Source: Psychrobacter sp. TAE2020
GTDB taxonomy: Bacteria; Pseudomonadota; Gammaproteobacteria; Pseudomonadales; Moraxellaceae
Reading direction: 5' to 3'
Assembly (NCBI RefSeq): GCF_018919485.1
Contig: NZ_JAHLMU010000001.1
Coordinates: 2,396,785-2,460,784 of the forward strand
DNA length: 64,000 nucleotides
Of the stretch, positions 47,466-56,460 are shown piece by piece (the first letter of the stretch is position 1; every line of letters begins with the position of its first letter). Below the pieces are notes generated by a model that was given only the letters and a program-made list of their open reading frames with translations, was not told where the DNA came from and searched no databases. The position numbers and the translations under genes are program-made.

Positions 47466-48143
47466 ATGCAAATGAAAATCAACAATGATACTTATGAAGT
47501 TATTACTAGCCAAGACATAGCCAATATAGAACAAGCAGTAGATAAATCTACTTTCGCCATGCCATTAGTTGCGGTCTACTGTGGTTCACGATTAGGTAAT
47601 GATGAGGTTTATGAACAAGCAGCTCGCGAATTAGGTAGTGCTTTAGCCAATAACGGCATGGGCCTAGTGTATGGTGGCGCTAGTATCGGTCTAATGGGTG
47701 CAGTAGCTGATGGAGTTATCGATAATGGCGCACAAGCTGTTGGAGTAATTCCAACCTTTATGCTCAAGCATGAGATTGCTCATCAAAAACTAACACGCTT
47801 GCATCTGACCGATACTATGCACACGCGTAAGACGGTTATGGCAGAATATGCCGATGCTTTTATTACCCTACCAGGCGGTCTAGGTACCTTAGAGGAAATT
47901 ATGGAAATCGCCACTTGGCGACAGTTGTATCAACATGAAAAACCGATGATTATTCTTAACATCAACGGTTTTTATGACTGCCTGATTGAGCATCTTAAAT
48001 ATACTGCTGATCAAGGTTTTATGAAGCAAGAGGATCTCGATCGTTTGGTAGTCTGCAACACTATTGCTGAGGCTATTGATTTGCTACAAGCAATAGTCAA
48101 AATTGATGAAGCTGTCGACACCAAAAAAATGGTAGGAAACTAG
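47466..48143 (+). CDS. LOG family protein (TIGR00730 Rossmann fold)
   Basis: A 225-residue protein. VAVYCGSRLGND, GLVYGGASIGLMGAVADG and the PGGLGTLEEIMEIATWRQL motif define the LOG family, members of which release the base from nucleotide 5'-monophosphates (cytokinin-type phosphoribohydrolases, or PpnN-related nucleosidases). About 35 residues precede the domain. AAGG lies about 8 nt before the first ATG; a second is at 47472. Confidence 0.92.
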   Translation: MQMKINNDTYEVITSQDIANIEQAVDKSTFAMPLVAVYCGSRLGNDEVYEQAARELGSALANNGMGLVYGGASIGLMGAVADGVIDNGAQAVGVIPTFMLKHEIAHQKLTRLHLTDTMHTRKTVMAEYADAFITLPGGLGTLEEIMEIATWRQLYQHEKPMIILNINGFYDCLIEHLKYTADQGFMKQEDLDRLVVCNTIAEAIDLLQAIVKIDEAVDTKKMVGN

Positions 48144-48225
48144 TAGCGTTAGTTGCGCTAGATTACTGAAGACCAAAATTTATATAGTGGCTGTTAGCTG
48201 GCTTTTATAAAGCGCTAGTTAGAAT

Positions 48226-48264
48226 TAAAAAAAAGGCATAGATTAATAATCTATGCCTTTTTTT
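48226..48264. terminator. Bidirectional intrinsic terminator
   Basis: AAAAGGCATAGATTA / TAATCTATGCCTTTT hairpin with A8 and T7 flanks, between the LOG and FAD-oxidoreductase genes. Confidence 0.9.
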
Positions 48265-48320
48265 AACTGTACCCTTGGCACTGTGATTAACTAAGGTAAT
48301 CACAATATTCATAACAACAT

Positions 48321-49976
48321 TTAGACAGAAACAGGGGTTAAGTCATCTAGCGCTATCTCACTCACGCTATGATTGACATCAGCCATGCGAATAGGGAATC
48401 CACGCTGCTCGGCTAATACTCTGGCGGCTACATCTATGCTCGAACTATCGTTATGAGCAAGGTAGTCCCACTGATGAGCATAGCGATTCTCATTGCCTGG
48501 CAAGTTACTATCTAACAGTCCAAGTTCAGTCAATTGTTCGACGATTTCATCAGCAGCAATCAAAGTAGACGATGCTTTGACATTTTCGGCACGAGCATAG
48601 TGTAGATTAGGATACAAGCTCACATCTGCAACTCGCAGCGTATCATCCTCGCCTGGAATTTGTTGACCACCATATAGCGCATTGCCTATAGTTCTAGCAC
48701 TATTAAAAGTCGGTACAAACTCTGCTACATAATCAATAGACTGCTGGCTACGTGCTTGTAATGGGGCTTTGTCCCAGCCATCTTCAATATAATGTACGTA
48801 CTGCTGTGGCAATTTAGGCTGAGCACTATCTTTAGTAGAAGCTACTAAGCCGTCATCGAATAAGGTAATAAACTTACTCATACCATGGATTTGAAAATAA
48901 CCCCCTGGATAAGGAGTGAGCTGAGCCATGCCCTCTGGCGTACCACGAGCACCATAAATGATGATCTCTGGTATCTGACCGCCCGCATCATCCCACTGAG
49001 TGATGTAAGAGGACTTAAACTCAACCATCCGAGTGACTTCGATCCCAACCATATCGTCGATGATACCCGTACGGAAGCCACAAGCATTAACCAAATAATC
49101 GACTTCGATAGATTCTACATTTGCGCTATCGTCTTCAGAACCGCTAGCAGTAGCGTGCCTGATTGCTTGGCTATTTTGCTGATAATCGATACGCCATTTG
49201 CTGACATGATGATTAGCATTAGTACAGTCAGTGCAATCGACTGCTACTACTTGCAGGACTTTAGTATCCGTAAACACATGAGCATGCTCATACTCAGCTA
49301 GTGCCAACTGGGCAGAGGCTGCTAAGCGGAAGATATTCCAACCATATTCTTGTACTACAATTAACGGATATTTTACTTTGTTTAAATCAAGATATTTAGC
49401 AACAGGTATCATCCATTCATCGACATTAGTAGGAATTGCTACTTGTGGACACTGAGACAGCTCAATTAGCTGTTCATGGCTATAGAGTTGATAGTAATCT
49501 TCCGGCTCACCTAAGACTTTATTATTAATATCTTGCGCGATAAGATCACGATAAGCATCCGTTAAGATATCTAAGCGTGGTAACAAGTCTTCAGGTAGTC
49601 CTTCATCGCGAGTAGGTACAGCGAATACTGTCGGACGCACATCAATAGTATAAGGATAAAGGCGTAAGATATCGATGCACTGTTTAAGTAGCGCTACGCA
49701 ATCTTCATCTGGAATCTCGCGGTATAAATTACCGCCAGCGTGTAGATGACACATTGGTGGACCATCAATAAGCGATGTTTTTTTCTCAAACAAATAGGTT
49801 TCAAGCCCAAGCGCAGCTAAACGTATGGCAATAGTGGCACCTGCAGTACCGCCACCAAGAATACCAACACGTTTGGTCTGAACTTGACTAAAGTTGGTAT
49901 TATTATCATTATGAGGCTGTAATTTAAAAGCCTCAGAGTAAGTATTATCAGAGAATGGCATCATCGTCGTTGTCAT
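48321..49976 (-). CDS. FAD-dependent oxidoreductase of unknown substrate
   Basis: A 551-residue protein with an FAD/NAD-type Rossmann motif VGILGGGTAGATIAIRL (residues 37-53) after a polar leader, and ETYLFEKK at the end of the second strand. DYLVNACGFRTGIID is a second FAD contact. MCHLHAGGNLYREI and ETLRLYPYTIDVRPTVFAV-like stretches are reminiscent of DAO/MQO-like enzymes, but I cannot assign a substrate. No membrane segment or signal peptide. AAGGAT is very close to the ATG at 49976, so the real start may be Met5 or Met6 (49964/49961). Confidence 0.75.
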   Translation of the reverse strand: MTTTMMPFSDNTYSEAFKLQPHNDNNTNFSQVQTKRVGILGGGTAGATIAIRLAALGLETYLFEKKTSLIDGPPMCHLHAGGNLYREIPDEDCVALLKQCIDILRLYPYTIDVRPTVFAVPTRDEGLPEDLLPRLDILTDAYRDLIAQDINNKVLGEPEDYYQLYSHEQLIELSQCPQVAIPTNVDEWMIPVAKYLDLNKVKYPLIVVQEYGWNIFRLAASAQLALAEYEHAHVFTDTKVLQVVAVDCTDCTNANHHVSKWRIDYQQNSQAIRHATASGSEDDSANVESIEVDYLVNACGFRTGIIDDMVGIEVTRMVEFKSSYITQWDDAGGQIPEIIIYGARGTPEGMAQLTPYPGGYFQIHGMSKFITLFDDGLVASTKDSAQPKLPQQYVHYIEDGWDKAPLQARSQQSIDYVAEFVPTFNSARTIGNALYGGQQIPGEDDTLRVADVSLYPNLHYARAENVKASSTLIAADEIVEQLTELGLLDSNLPGNENRYAHQWDYLAHNDSSSIDVAARVLAEQRGFPIRMADVNHSVSEIALDDLTPVSV

Positions 49977-50581
49977 ATCCTTTATGTCGTGAACATCAAC
50001 ATTATTGTTAGCACTAATATAGGCTTACAACAGGCAGTCAAAGTTGCATTTACTTAGTATTGGTTCAGCATTACGTTAGCGGTGTTGATTTTAATACTGC
50101 TGATTACTGGTGTTAAGATTGGAGCTATTTGGTTTGCAGAAGTGTATTTACTCATAGTATTGGTTATATGAGTGCAATGATTGGTGAGTTCAATAGATAG
50201 TGACTGTCAAGATGGTTGTGTTACAAGTCTTTTAATATAACCTATTGGGGGTAACCTTATTTTAATTAAAATAATAATAAACATGACAGCAAATTGGTAA
50301 GAATGTACATTCATTTTGTCAAAGGAAGCCGATAGATATACTAGAACACTACAAATATTATTGATGATAACCAGCCAGCGTAGCGACGGCTTGTATAGGT
50401 AATGATTATGAGTATTAGATGATATGTTTTGTAAGTATAATGACCAATGGAATCGACTTAATGTGAACCTGTGATATATTAAAAAAGCTCAATAATAGTT
50501 TAGAATATATTAGGTGTTTGAATATCTCAAAGTAAATAAATAAATAAAGATACTAAATTTTTTCACAATAAGGAAGTTGCT
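49977..50581. other. Intergenic region between divergent genes
   Basis: About 605 AT-rich bases, with no gene recognised. A perfect 12-bp palindrome, GAATGTACATTC, lies at 50301-50312 and could be an operator. No terminator or RNA gene was seen. Confidence 0.4.
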
Positions 50582-51016
50582 ATGAAAAATATTATCATGT
50601 TGTCAGCGTTAGCAGGAGCTTTAACGCTCACCGGTTGTACAACCATGAAGGATATGATGGGCATGGGTAATTCAGGTATGCAGGATGTTCAAGCCACTAC
50701 CAGTAATACAGCTCCAGTTACTAGTATGAACGGGGTGCTGGTTGATTCAATAAACAAAATGACATTGTATACTTTTGATAAAGATTCAATGAATAAGTCA
50801 GAGTGTGGTTCAGTCTGTACTGTAGCTTGGCCAGCGTTTACGGCACCTAGTAATGCTAAGTCTACAAGTCAGTTCTCAGCATTCCAACGTGAAGATGGCA
50901 CTTATCAATGGGCTGCAAACGGTAAGCCATTATACTTCTACGCTAATGATACCAAAGTCGGCGATACAGACGGCGACAACAAGCTTGGTGTATGGCATGT
51001 AGTACGCACCAAATAG
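50582..51016 (+). CDS. COG4315-type secreted lipoprotein
   Basis: A 144-residue lipoprotein: signal sequence with lipobox LTGC (Cys19). Then one conserved unit: VLVDSINKMTLYTFDKDSMNKSECGSVCTVAWPAF and GKPLYFYANDTKVGDTDGDNKLGVWHVV. This is the lipoprotein_15/COG4315 repeat family (periplasmic or outer membrane), of unknown function. The two Cys in SECGSVC may form a disulfide or bind a ligand. AAGGAAG lies 7 nt before the ATG. Confidence 0.88.
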   Translation: MKNIIMLSALAGALTLTGCTTMKDMMGMGNSGMQDVQATTSNTAPVTSMNGVLVDSINKMTLYTFDKDSMNKSECGSVCTVAWPAFTAPSNAKSTSQFSAFQREDGTYQWAANGKPLYFYANDTKVGDTDGDNKLGVWHVVRTK

Positions 51017-51066
51017 GGTGTTTTTAAGCTTCAATACACTCTTCACATATTATAGTTATCTTATAA

Positions 51067-51110
51067 TAAAAAACAGCAGCTAACGTTTATCGTAGCTGCT
51101 GTTTTAGTTT
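51067..51110. terminator. Bidirectional intrinsic terminator
   Basis: AAAACAGCAGCTA / TAGCTGCTGTTTT hairpin between the convergent COG4315-type and yceI genes. Confidence 0.88.
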
Positions 51111-51190
51111 TAACTTCGGTTTTAATTGTTGTTTTGATTCTAGTTAAAGATAGACTAATCAGCTTGATGACTTTTCTTTTATCCATCTAT

Positions 51191-51793
51191 TTATTTCTTT
51201 TGGATTAGCTCGCCATCGATTTGGATGGGTACATTAGTAGTGATCCCTTGCGCAAAAGTAGTCATACCATAAGCAGCACGATCAATATTACCTGTAGCAC
51301 GGAAACCAATAACTGGCTCTTTAGTCATCGGACTATTAGCGATCTTTTTCAAAGTGACGTCTAAAGTTAGCGGCATAGTCTTACCTAATAAAGTAAAGTC
51401 ACCAGTAACTTTAGCTTGAATAGGATTGATGAAGTTTACTTGTGTCGATTTAAAAGTCATCGTTGGGTGTTTTTCGACATTGAAGAAATCAGCTGTTCTC
51501 AAGTGCTTATCACGAGCCTCCCACGCCGTGTTGATACTATTAGTATCAATCACAAAGTTCATCTGCGCTTTATTAGGAGCTTTCATATCATAATTGAGGC
51601 TGCCACCGACTTTATCGAAATGTCCCATAGTAGTGGAAAACCCTAAATGCTCAACTGAAAAGCCAACACGAGTATGCGAGTTATCAAGTTGCCATTGAGT
51701 TGGCGTAGCCGCAGTAGCGAGAGTAGCGACGGTTAGTGCTGCGCTGATTACTAAGGTTTTGGTTAAAGTAGTTAATGAAGTATAGCTCATCAT
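51191..51793 (-). CDS. YceI family periplasmic protein
   Basis: A 200-residue precursor with a signal peptide (about 1-29, ending ATA). The mature protein is a YceI lipocalin-like barrel: WQLDNSHTRVGFSVEHLGFSTTMGHFDKVGG, then WEARDKHLRTADFFNVEKHPTMTFKST and the C-terminal FRATGNIDRAAYGM. Family members bind isoprenoid chains such as polyprenyl quinones, which is compatible with the nearby isoprenoid and quinone metabolism, but there is no direct link. AGGAATAATAA precedes the ATG. Confidence 0.92.
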   Translation of the reverse strand: MMSYTSLTTLTKTLVISAALTVATLATAATPTQWQLDNSHTRVGFSVEHLGFSTTMGHFDKVGGSLNYDMKAPNKAQMNFVIDTNSINTAWEARDKHLRTADFFNVEKHPTMTFKSTQVNFINPIQAKVTGDFTLLGKTMPLTLDVTLKKIANSPMTKEPVIGFRATGNIDRAAYGMTTFAQGITTNVPIQIDGELIQKK

Positions 51794-52273
51794 TTATTAT
51801 TCCTATTGATTAGCGTTTATTAGATCCTTGATAATGAGCAGTCGCCATACAATATTAGTATGCGAACAGTCGACTATAAAAGTTACCCACCGTTTATAAC
51901 GTATCGCCAGTCAAAAGTCAGTAGTGTTATGCAAACGAGTAAGCCGTCATTGATAGCATGGCTTAAACCATAAACTAGTGTTCTAGCCGTTGTTGTAACA
52001 GTCTATCACAAGCTATAGCCTTTAATGATAACTTACCAGCGACTTGCATCGAGCGTCAAAAACCGTTAAAATCCCTTTTTGATTTTCCCGCTGTGGAAGG
52101 CTAAGAGAGCAGAGATTTGGTGTTGGGTACTGGAATAAGCCAGTGACGTGATTGCCAGACTTATAGATGTGCTTAGTGCCTCAGTTACGTATGTACTTTT
52201 TACAGAAACTTAATATATAAGTTTGGCAAATTGCCAGTAATAGTGATCATACATCGGACATAGAGAGTTTATT
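51794..52273. other. Divergent yceI / rpmE2 intergenic region
   Basis: About 480 bases with no gene. The part next to rpmE2 carries two adjoining palindromes (52206-52236). Nothing else was recognised. Confidence 0.45.
52206..52236. promoter_or_regulatory. Two adjoining palindromes upstream of rpmE2
   Basis: AAACTTA-ATATA-TAAGTTT (52206-52224) has perfect 7-bp arms. TGGCAA-A-TTGCCA (52224-52236) has perfect 6-bp arms. They share one base and lie 38-68 bp before the L31 start codon, a good place for an operator. In other bacteria zinc-independent L31 is repressed by Zur; these sequences do not clearly match a Zur box. Confidence 0.4.
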
Positions 52274-52558
52274 ATGCGTAAAGATATTCATCCTGATTAC
52301 CATGACGTTTTGTTCCATGATACTAACGCTGACGTTTATTTCTTAACCCGCTCAACAGTTAAGACTAAAACTACTCGCGAATATGAAGGTACAGAATACC
52401 CATATTACCCACTTGATATCTCAAGTGCATCGCATCCGTTCTATACTGGCGAACAACGCAAAACTTCTACTGAAGGCCGTGTTGCTAGCTTTAACAAACG
52501 CTTTGGTGCATTCGGTGGCCGTAATAAGAAAGCTGAAGATGCTACTCCTGCCGAGTAA
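52274..52558 (+). CDS. rpmE2: 50S ribosomal protein L31 type B (zinc-independent)
   Basis: A 94-residue L31. [29 protein letters not shown] and [31 protein letters not shown] are diagnostic. It has no cysteine at all, so it is the C-minus (type B, YkgM-like) form that does not bind zinc. The type A copy, if any, is elsewhere. AGAGAG lies about 7 nt before the ATG. Monocistronic, with its own terminator. Confidence 0.95.
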   Translation: MRKDIHPDYHDVLFHDTNADVYFLTRSTVKTKTTREYEGTEYPYYPLDISSASHPFYTGEQRKTSTEGRVASFNKRFGAFGGRNKKAEDATPAE

Positions 52559-52612
52559 GATTATCTTACTAGGTAAGTTTGTTTTACCCAGATTAGGTAA
52601 TAATATTAAAAT

Positions 52613-52645
52613 AAAAAAACCACTGACTATTCAGTGGTTTTTTTT
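52613..52645. terminator. Bidirectional intrinsic terminator
   Basis: AAAAAAACCACTG / CAGTGGTTTTTTT perfect stem between rpmE2 and the convergent SGNH hydrolase gene. Confidence 0.9.
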
Positions 52646-52658
52646 ACTATGAAATTAG

Positions 52659-52685
52659 CTGTTTTAACTGTTTTAACTGTTTTAG
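52659..52685. repeat. 9-bp tandem repeat, three units
   Basis: CTGTTTTAA, CTGTTTTAA, CTGTTTTAG, then a degenerate CTGTTATTG. A short simple repeat just after the terminator. Confidence 0.7.
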
Positions 52686-52722
52686 CTGTTATTGGACTTG
52701 TTACTAAACCTCATATCCCGCG

Positions 52723-53559
52723 TTAAGTAGTGAGCAGTTCAGTAATCAGTTCCGCCAACTGCTGCGCCCAATAGCCGTACATCAAGCTACTAGGGTGAAA
52801 GCCATCTCTGGCAAACATCACTGCAATATCGATTGGCGTGCCATTAGAGTGCTCTGCTATCATTCGTGGAAAGTCAGTGTCCATATAGCTCACACCTTGG
52901 TGTTCAGCACAAATATCGCGCAATACTTTATCCAGCTTAGAAGCTTTCGCACCTATAAAGTCACTCAAAGGAGCGGGCAAGGCGGGCATTTTTGCCATTG
53001 GTGGCAGGCTAGAAAAGATAATCTCTCGTACCCCAAACTTGCGCTTAGTAATAGCGATAATATCTTCGATTTGTTGTTGCCACTGGTGTACTGCGACGTT
53101 AGACGTCGTATCATTTACCCCAACGCTTAGCACCATCACGTCGATAGGCTGACTAGGTTTAGGCAATATGTACAAGCGCCTTAGAATATCGAAGCTAGTA
53201 TGACCTGTAGTCGCTTGCACTGACCAATTCAACTCGTCAAATTGTGCCGCAAAAGCTTTATTAACTAGCGCTTGCTGCTGTAACGCTGGGATTAATTTAC
53301 CAGCTAGCGCCTGTTGTTGGGTCTGACTACCAACCCCAGCCGCTGCCGAATCACCAACCACCATGATCTTAAGCGTGTCCTGATCAGTATCAGCACTATT
53401 ACTTTCAGTCGAGTCTGTAAGTTTTACTTGCCCACAGCGTATGCCTTTAGGCTCAGGTAGACGAATAGTATTGCGCTTAACTTTACGACCTTGATAAAGG
53501 TAAAGAGGAGCTAACAATAAATCTTTTGCAGTAGATTTTATGTTAGTGGCTGCTACCAT
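52723..53559 (-). CDS. SGNH/GDSL-family hydrolase
   Basis: A 278-residue esterase/lipase-type protein. Block I is IMVVGDSAAAGVGS with nucleophile Ser71, block III is SVGVNDTTSN, and block V is DGFHPSSLMYGYW with the Asp-His pair. The N-terminal 20 residues are moderately hydrophobic but not a clear signal peptide. Its start codon overlaps the nadV stop by 7 bp and GGGAG lies 9 nt upstream, so it is the last gene of the nadM-nadV operon. A role in NAD metabolism is not known. Confidence 0.85.
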   Translation of the reverse strand: MVAATNIKSTAKDLLLAPLYLYQGRKVKRNTIRLPEPKGIRCGQVKLTDSTESNSADTDQDTLKIMVVGDSAAAGVGSQTQQQALAGKLIPALQQQALVNKAFAAQFDELNWSVQATTGHTSFDILRRLYILPKPSQPIDVMVLSVGVNDTTSNVAVHQWQQQIEDIIAITKRKFGVREIIFSSLPPMAKMPALPAPLSDFIGAKASKLDKVLRDICAEHQGVSYMDTDFPRMIAEHSNGTPIDIAVMFARDGFHPSSLMYGYWAQQLAELITELLTT

Positions 53560-54950
53560 TTGGCACGCTCCCGAATAGTCGTTAGACTGTCTTCAGTGAT
53601 TAGTTTGCCATCGACGAAGACGTCACGTAGTAAGTTATTACTATAGGCCGTTAACTCATCAGCTCTAATAGTTTTTAGCTGGCCATTACTGTCTTCTATC
53701 AAGGCTAAGCGGCCTTTTTTGGAGCGTTTAGAGTGGCTAGTGATAGGATCTTTATAGATCTCTTTCCAGTTACCATCGATAGAGATAGCGCTAGCTTTCA
53801 TCGCCCAGCTCATAGTATCGCGGTTGACTTGTTGCAATAGACCGCCGCCCATACCAAAGGTAATATTATCTGCGCTAAAGCCAGCTTCCATAACCGCATC
53901 GACGATTTTACCTAGACTCTGCGGGCTAATACCGTCACCTTGAATGATGCGTACATAGTCGGGCAATACTTTATAGCCTTTGCTATTGATGGTGGTACCG
54001 AATTTGACGGCCAAACGTTGTAAGGCCTCACGGACAACTTTGATCGGCTCACCACTATCGGGCCGGATGACCAAAGTCCCGCCCATATTTTTGACGTCGT
54101 CTTTTAGACTATCGCCCCAAATATTGTCGATGGCATTCCATAAGTCATAGCTATCAGAAACTACCGAAAAGGCCTTACCTGCGCCACCAAATTGCTTGAG
54201 CATATTGGCATAAGCCGCAGTTTCCCCTTCACGTCCCCAGGCGGTCATAGTACTGTGTTCCGCCGCTGGGATAGAGAAGGCTGGCATGTCTTTATTCATA
54301 CCATACCAACGACTGGCTGCCACTAGAGCAGTCATTGAGTCAGTACCCGAGAAATTCACTAAGTGCGCCAAGCTACCGAGCGCCACTGATTCAAAACTCG
54401 ATGCACCACGAGCGCCAAAGTCATGTAAGCGAAACGGTAGCGAGTCAATATTGTCAGCGGATTTCTCCAAGGCTTGACGAATAATCCCTTTGCAGTAGCG
54501 TGAGACGCTGGCAACCGTCGAGGGGTACCAAATAGCCCGTAATAAGGAGGTCTCGATATAACTAGGTAGCCAATAGAATTCAGGGTCAGTGTTGATAATC
54601 TGACAGACCACGTTGGATACTGGCACGATACTGCCTTCAGGTACGGCTTCAATACGTAGCGGCAAATAACCACCATGTTTTGCTAATAAAAGCTCCCAGC
54701 CAGCACGGTTAAAAGTCAAACCATGGGCTTGGATAATAGTTTCGGCTTCATCAATATCTTGTTGAGTAATAGGTTTACTGAGATACTCTTTAATAAATGC
54801 CTGTAAGCCGAAGAACACTACGTCGTAGTCGCCACCTCTAGCCTCAACATAGCTGGACATATACTCGCTGCCCGCTGGGTATTGCACCCAATGTGAGGTT
54901 TTATAGCTGTCGCTATTGAGAATCAAATTATTAAAATTACTAGTGTACAT
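53553..54950 (-). CDS. nadV: Nicotinamide phosphoribosyltransferase (NadV/Nampt type)
   Basis: Makes NMN from nicotinamide and PRPP, giving a deamidase-independent NAD salvage route. The 465-residue protein starts MYTSNFNNLILNSDSYKTSHWVQYP, as in Nampt/NadV. It has RLHDFGARGASSFESVALG, the substrate-site IPAAEHSTMTAWG, VSDSYDLWNA, LVIRPDSGEP and ITFGMGGGLLQQVNRDTMSWAMKAS. GGAG 9 nt upstream of 54950 decides the start; a longer frame to 55004 has no RBS. It lies 208 bp after nadM-Nudix and overlaps the SGNH gene. Confidence 0.95.
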   Translation of the reverse strand: MYTSNFNNLILNSDSYKTSHWVQYPAGSEYMSSYVEARGGDYDVVFFGLQAFIKEYLSKPITQQDIDEAETIIQAHGLTFNRAGWELLLAKHGGYLPLRIEAVPEGSIVPVSNVVCQIINTDPEFYWLPSYIETSLLRAIWYPSTVASVSRYCKGIIRQALEKSADNIDSLPFRLHDFGARGASSFESVALGSLAHLVNFSGTDSMTALVAASRWYGMNKDMPAFSIPAAEHSTMTAWGREGETAAYANMLKQFGGAGKAFSVVSDSYDLWNAIDNIWGDSLKDDVKNMGGTLVIRPDSGEPIKVVREALQRLAVKFGTTINSKGYKVLPDYVRIIQGDGISPQSLGKIVDAVMEAGFSADNITFGMGGGLLQQVNRDTMSWAMKASAISIDGNWKEIYKDPITSHSKRSKKGRLALIEDSNGQLKTIRADELTAYSNNLLRDVFVDGKLITEDSLTTIRERAKW

Positions 54951-55158
54951 CACAGAACTCCTCTGCTTTGAAATACCGCAGTTTCTCTTGATTAATACGG
55001 TCAACTGCGGCGGGATTAACCTTTGCCGTCTATCGGCTTAGGCGCTAAAGCTAGTTATATCGAAATAGTTTATATCACCGCTATACAAATCGTAAAAGCT
55101 ATAAAATTATATCGATTTTTTTAATCTAAAAGCTAGTCAGTTATGACTTCAACAGTCG

Positions 55159-56211
55159 CTATAAACCGACCATTTTAGTAATAATTGCATAGTGATCTTC
55201 AAACATCATCTTGGCATTGAGCTCAGCTAAGGGTAGCCAAAATGCTTGTGCGGCATCATCGCCACCTTTTACTTTTGGCAAACCTTTGGCGTCGTTCTTC
55301 AAGTGGAGATAAAAAGCTTGGGTAATAGTGCGACCACGCGCTGAGCGATAGGGATCATCAAAAGTATGCTGGCTATGACAAGAGCCACGCAATACTGGCT
55401 CAGGCACTTTTAGACGAGTCTCCTCGCGCAGCTCACGGATACAAGCGTCAAATAGGGTCTCTTTAGGATTGAGAAAACCACCTGGTAATGCCCAAAGACC
55501 CCGTCCTGGCATACTACGGCGCTCTACTAATAAGATATGCCCAGACTGAACTACTAACGCATCCGCAGTCATGAAGGTCGGCGGATAAGGCGCGGCTTCC
55601 CATTGTTTTTTGTAGGTATCAATAAAGCCAGCTTCTTCATTTAACTGCTTATAATCTGCGCTAGTCTTAAACTCATTTAACACTTTACGAGTCGACTCTG
55701 GCGTGCGCTCTGGGGTCGGGGTTGCGCCCATCAAATAGCTGTCCCGAATAGGGGTGGCAGATAGATTTTGATAGTTAGGAACGGCAACAGAGGCCCAGTT
55801 TGGAAATAAGGATAGATAGTATGATGAGCTGTCTTTGGAGTGGCCGATTAGGCCTATATCAGCGTGTAGATCACCAGTGACGGAGCGTACGCCGGCTTGT
55901 ACATATTTGAGCCAACGGGTATCGTTATAGAGGGCGTCATCGAGCGCTACACAATGGATTCTAGCGGCTTCATCCTTTGAATAAGCACCCTTAATCATTG
56001 CGGTACGTTCCTCAACGGTAAAAGGATTGCGTAAGCTACGTGGTAAGTTGGCCGAGCCGATAAGCATAATCACTTCATCAGCACGCTTTAGCGCTTCATC
56101 AATGACCGCTTTATGCCCGCTATGAAACGGCTGAAAACGGCCAATAAAAACTAAGTATTTATAGTGTTTGTTGTCTTTTTGATCTAAGTCTTTTGCTATC
56201 AATTCACTCAT
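55159..56211 (-). CDS. nadM: Bifunctional NMN adenylyltransferase / Nudix hydrolase
   Basis: A 350-residue fusion. The N-terminal NMNAT domain has VFIGRFQPFHSGHKAV (HxGH at His30-His33) and the NLSATPIRDSYLMG ISxT-like site. The C-terminal Nudix domain (about 215-350) has the box GGFLNPKETLFDACIRELREETRL. It makes NAD from NMN and ATP, and the Nudix part probably hydrolyses ADP-ribose or a related dinucleotide. The neighbour nadV makes NMN, so the two enzymes form a complete two-step salvage path. AGGGAG lies about 9 nt upstream. No NrtR regulator gene or site was recognised. Confidence 0.95.
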   Translation of the reverse strand: MSELIAKDLDQKDNKHYKYLVFIGRFQPFHSGHKAVIDEALKRADEVIMLIGSANLPRSLRNPFTVEERTAMIKGAYSKDEAARIHCVALDDALYNDTRWLKYVQAGVRSVTGDLHADIGLIGHSKDSSSYYLSLFPNWASVAVPNYQNLSATPIRDSYLMGATPTPERTPESTRKVLNEFKTSADYKQLNEEAGFIDTYKKQWEAAPYPPTFMTADALVVQSGHILLVERRSMPGRGLWALPGGFLNPKETLFDACIRELREETRLKVPEPVLRGSCHSQHTFDDPYRSARGRTITQAFYLHLKNDAKGLPKVKGGDDAAQAFWLPLAELNAKMMFEDHYAIITKMVGL

Positions 56212-56460
56212 AAGTGCTTACTCCCTGCAAAACATCTAGCAGTGTTTCAAAATTATTTAATGACGCTAATACTGACACAGGCGCTTAGGAACTGGCAAGT
56301 ATAAAGATGTGTTGTAAGGTATGAATGTTGATGATAATCAATGGCAGTAATTTAAGCTCAAGCAGTTTGGTGATAGTTAACGATCTTTACTAGACTCATT
56401 AACTAATGGAACTACTTCGTAACATACCTTGATATAGTGGTTGACGCAAAAAATAAACTA

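Noticed and set aside
48885-49301. 138-codon frame antisense to the FAD oxidoreductase
   Set aside because: No RBS and no domain; the opposite strand encodes a convincing FAD protein.
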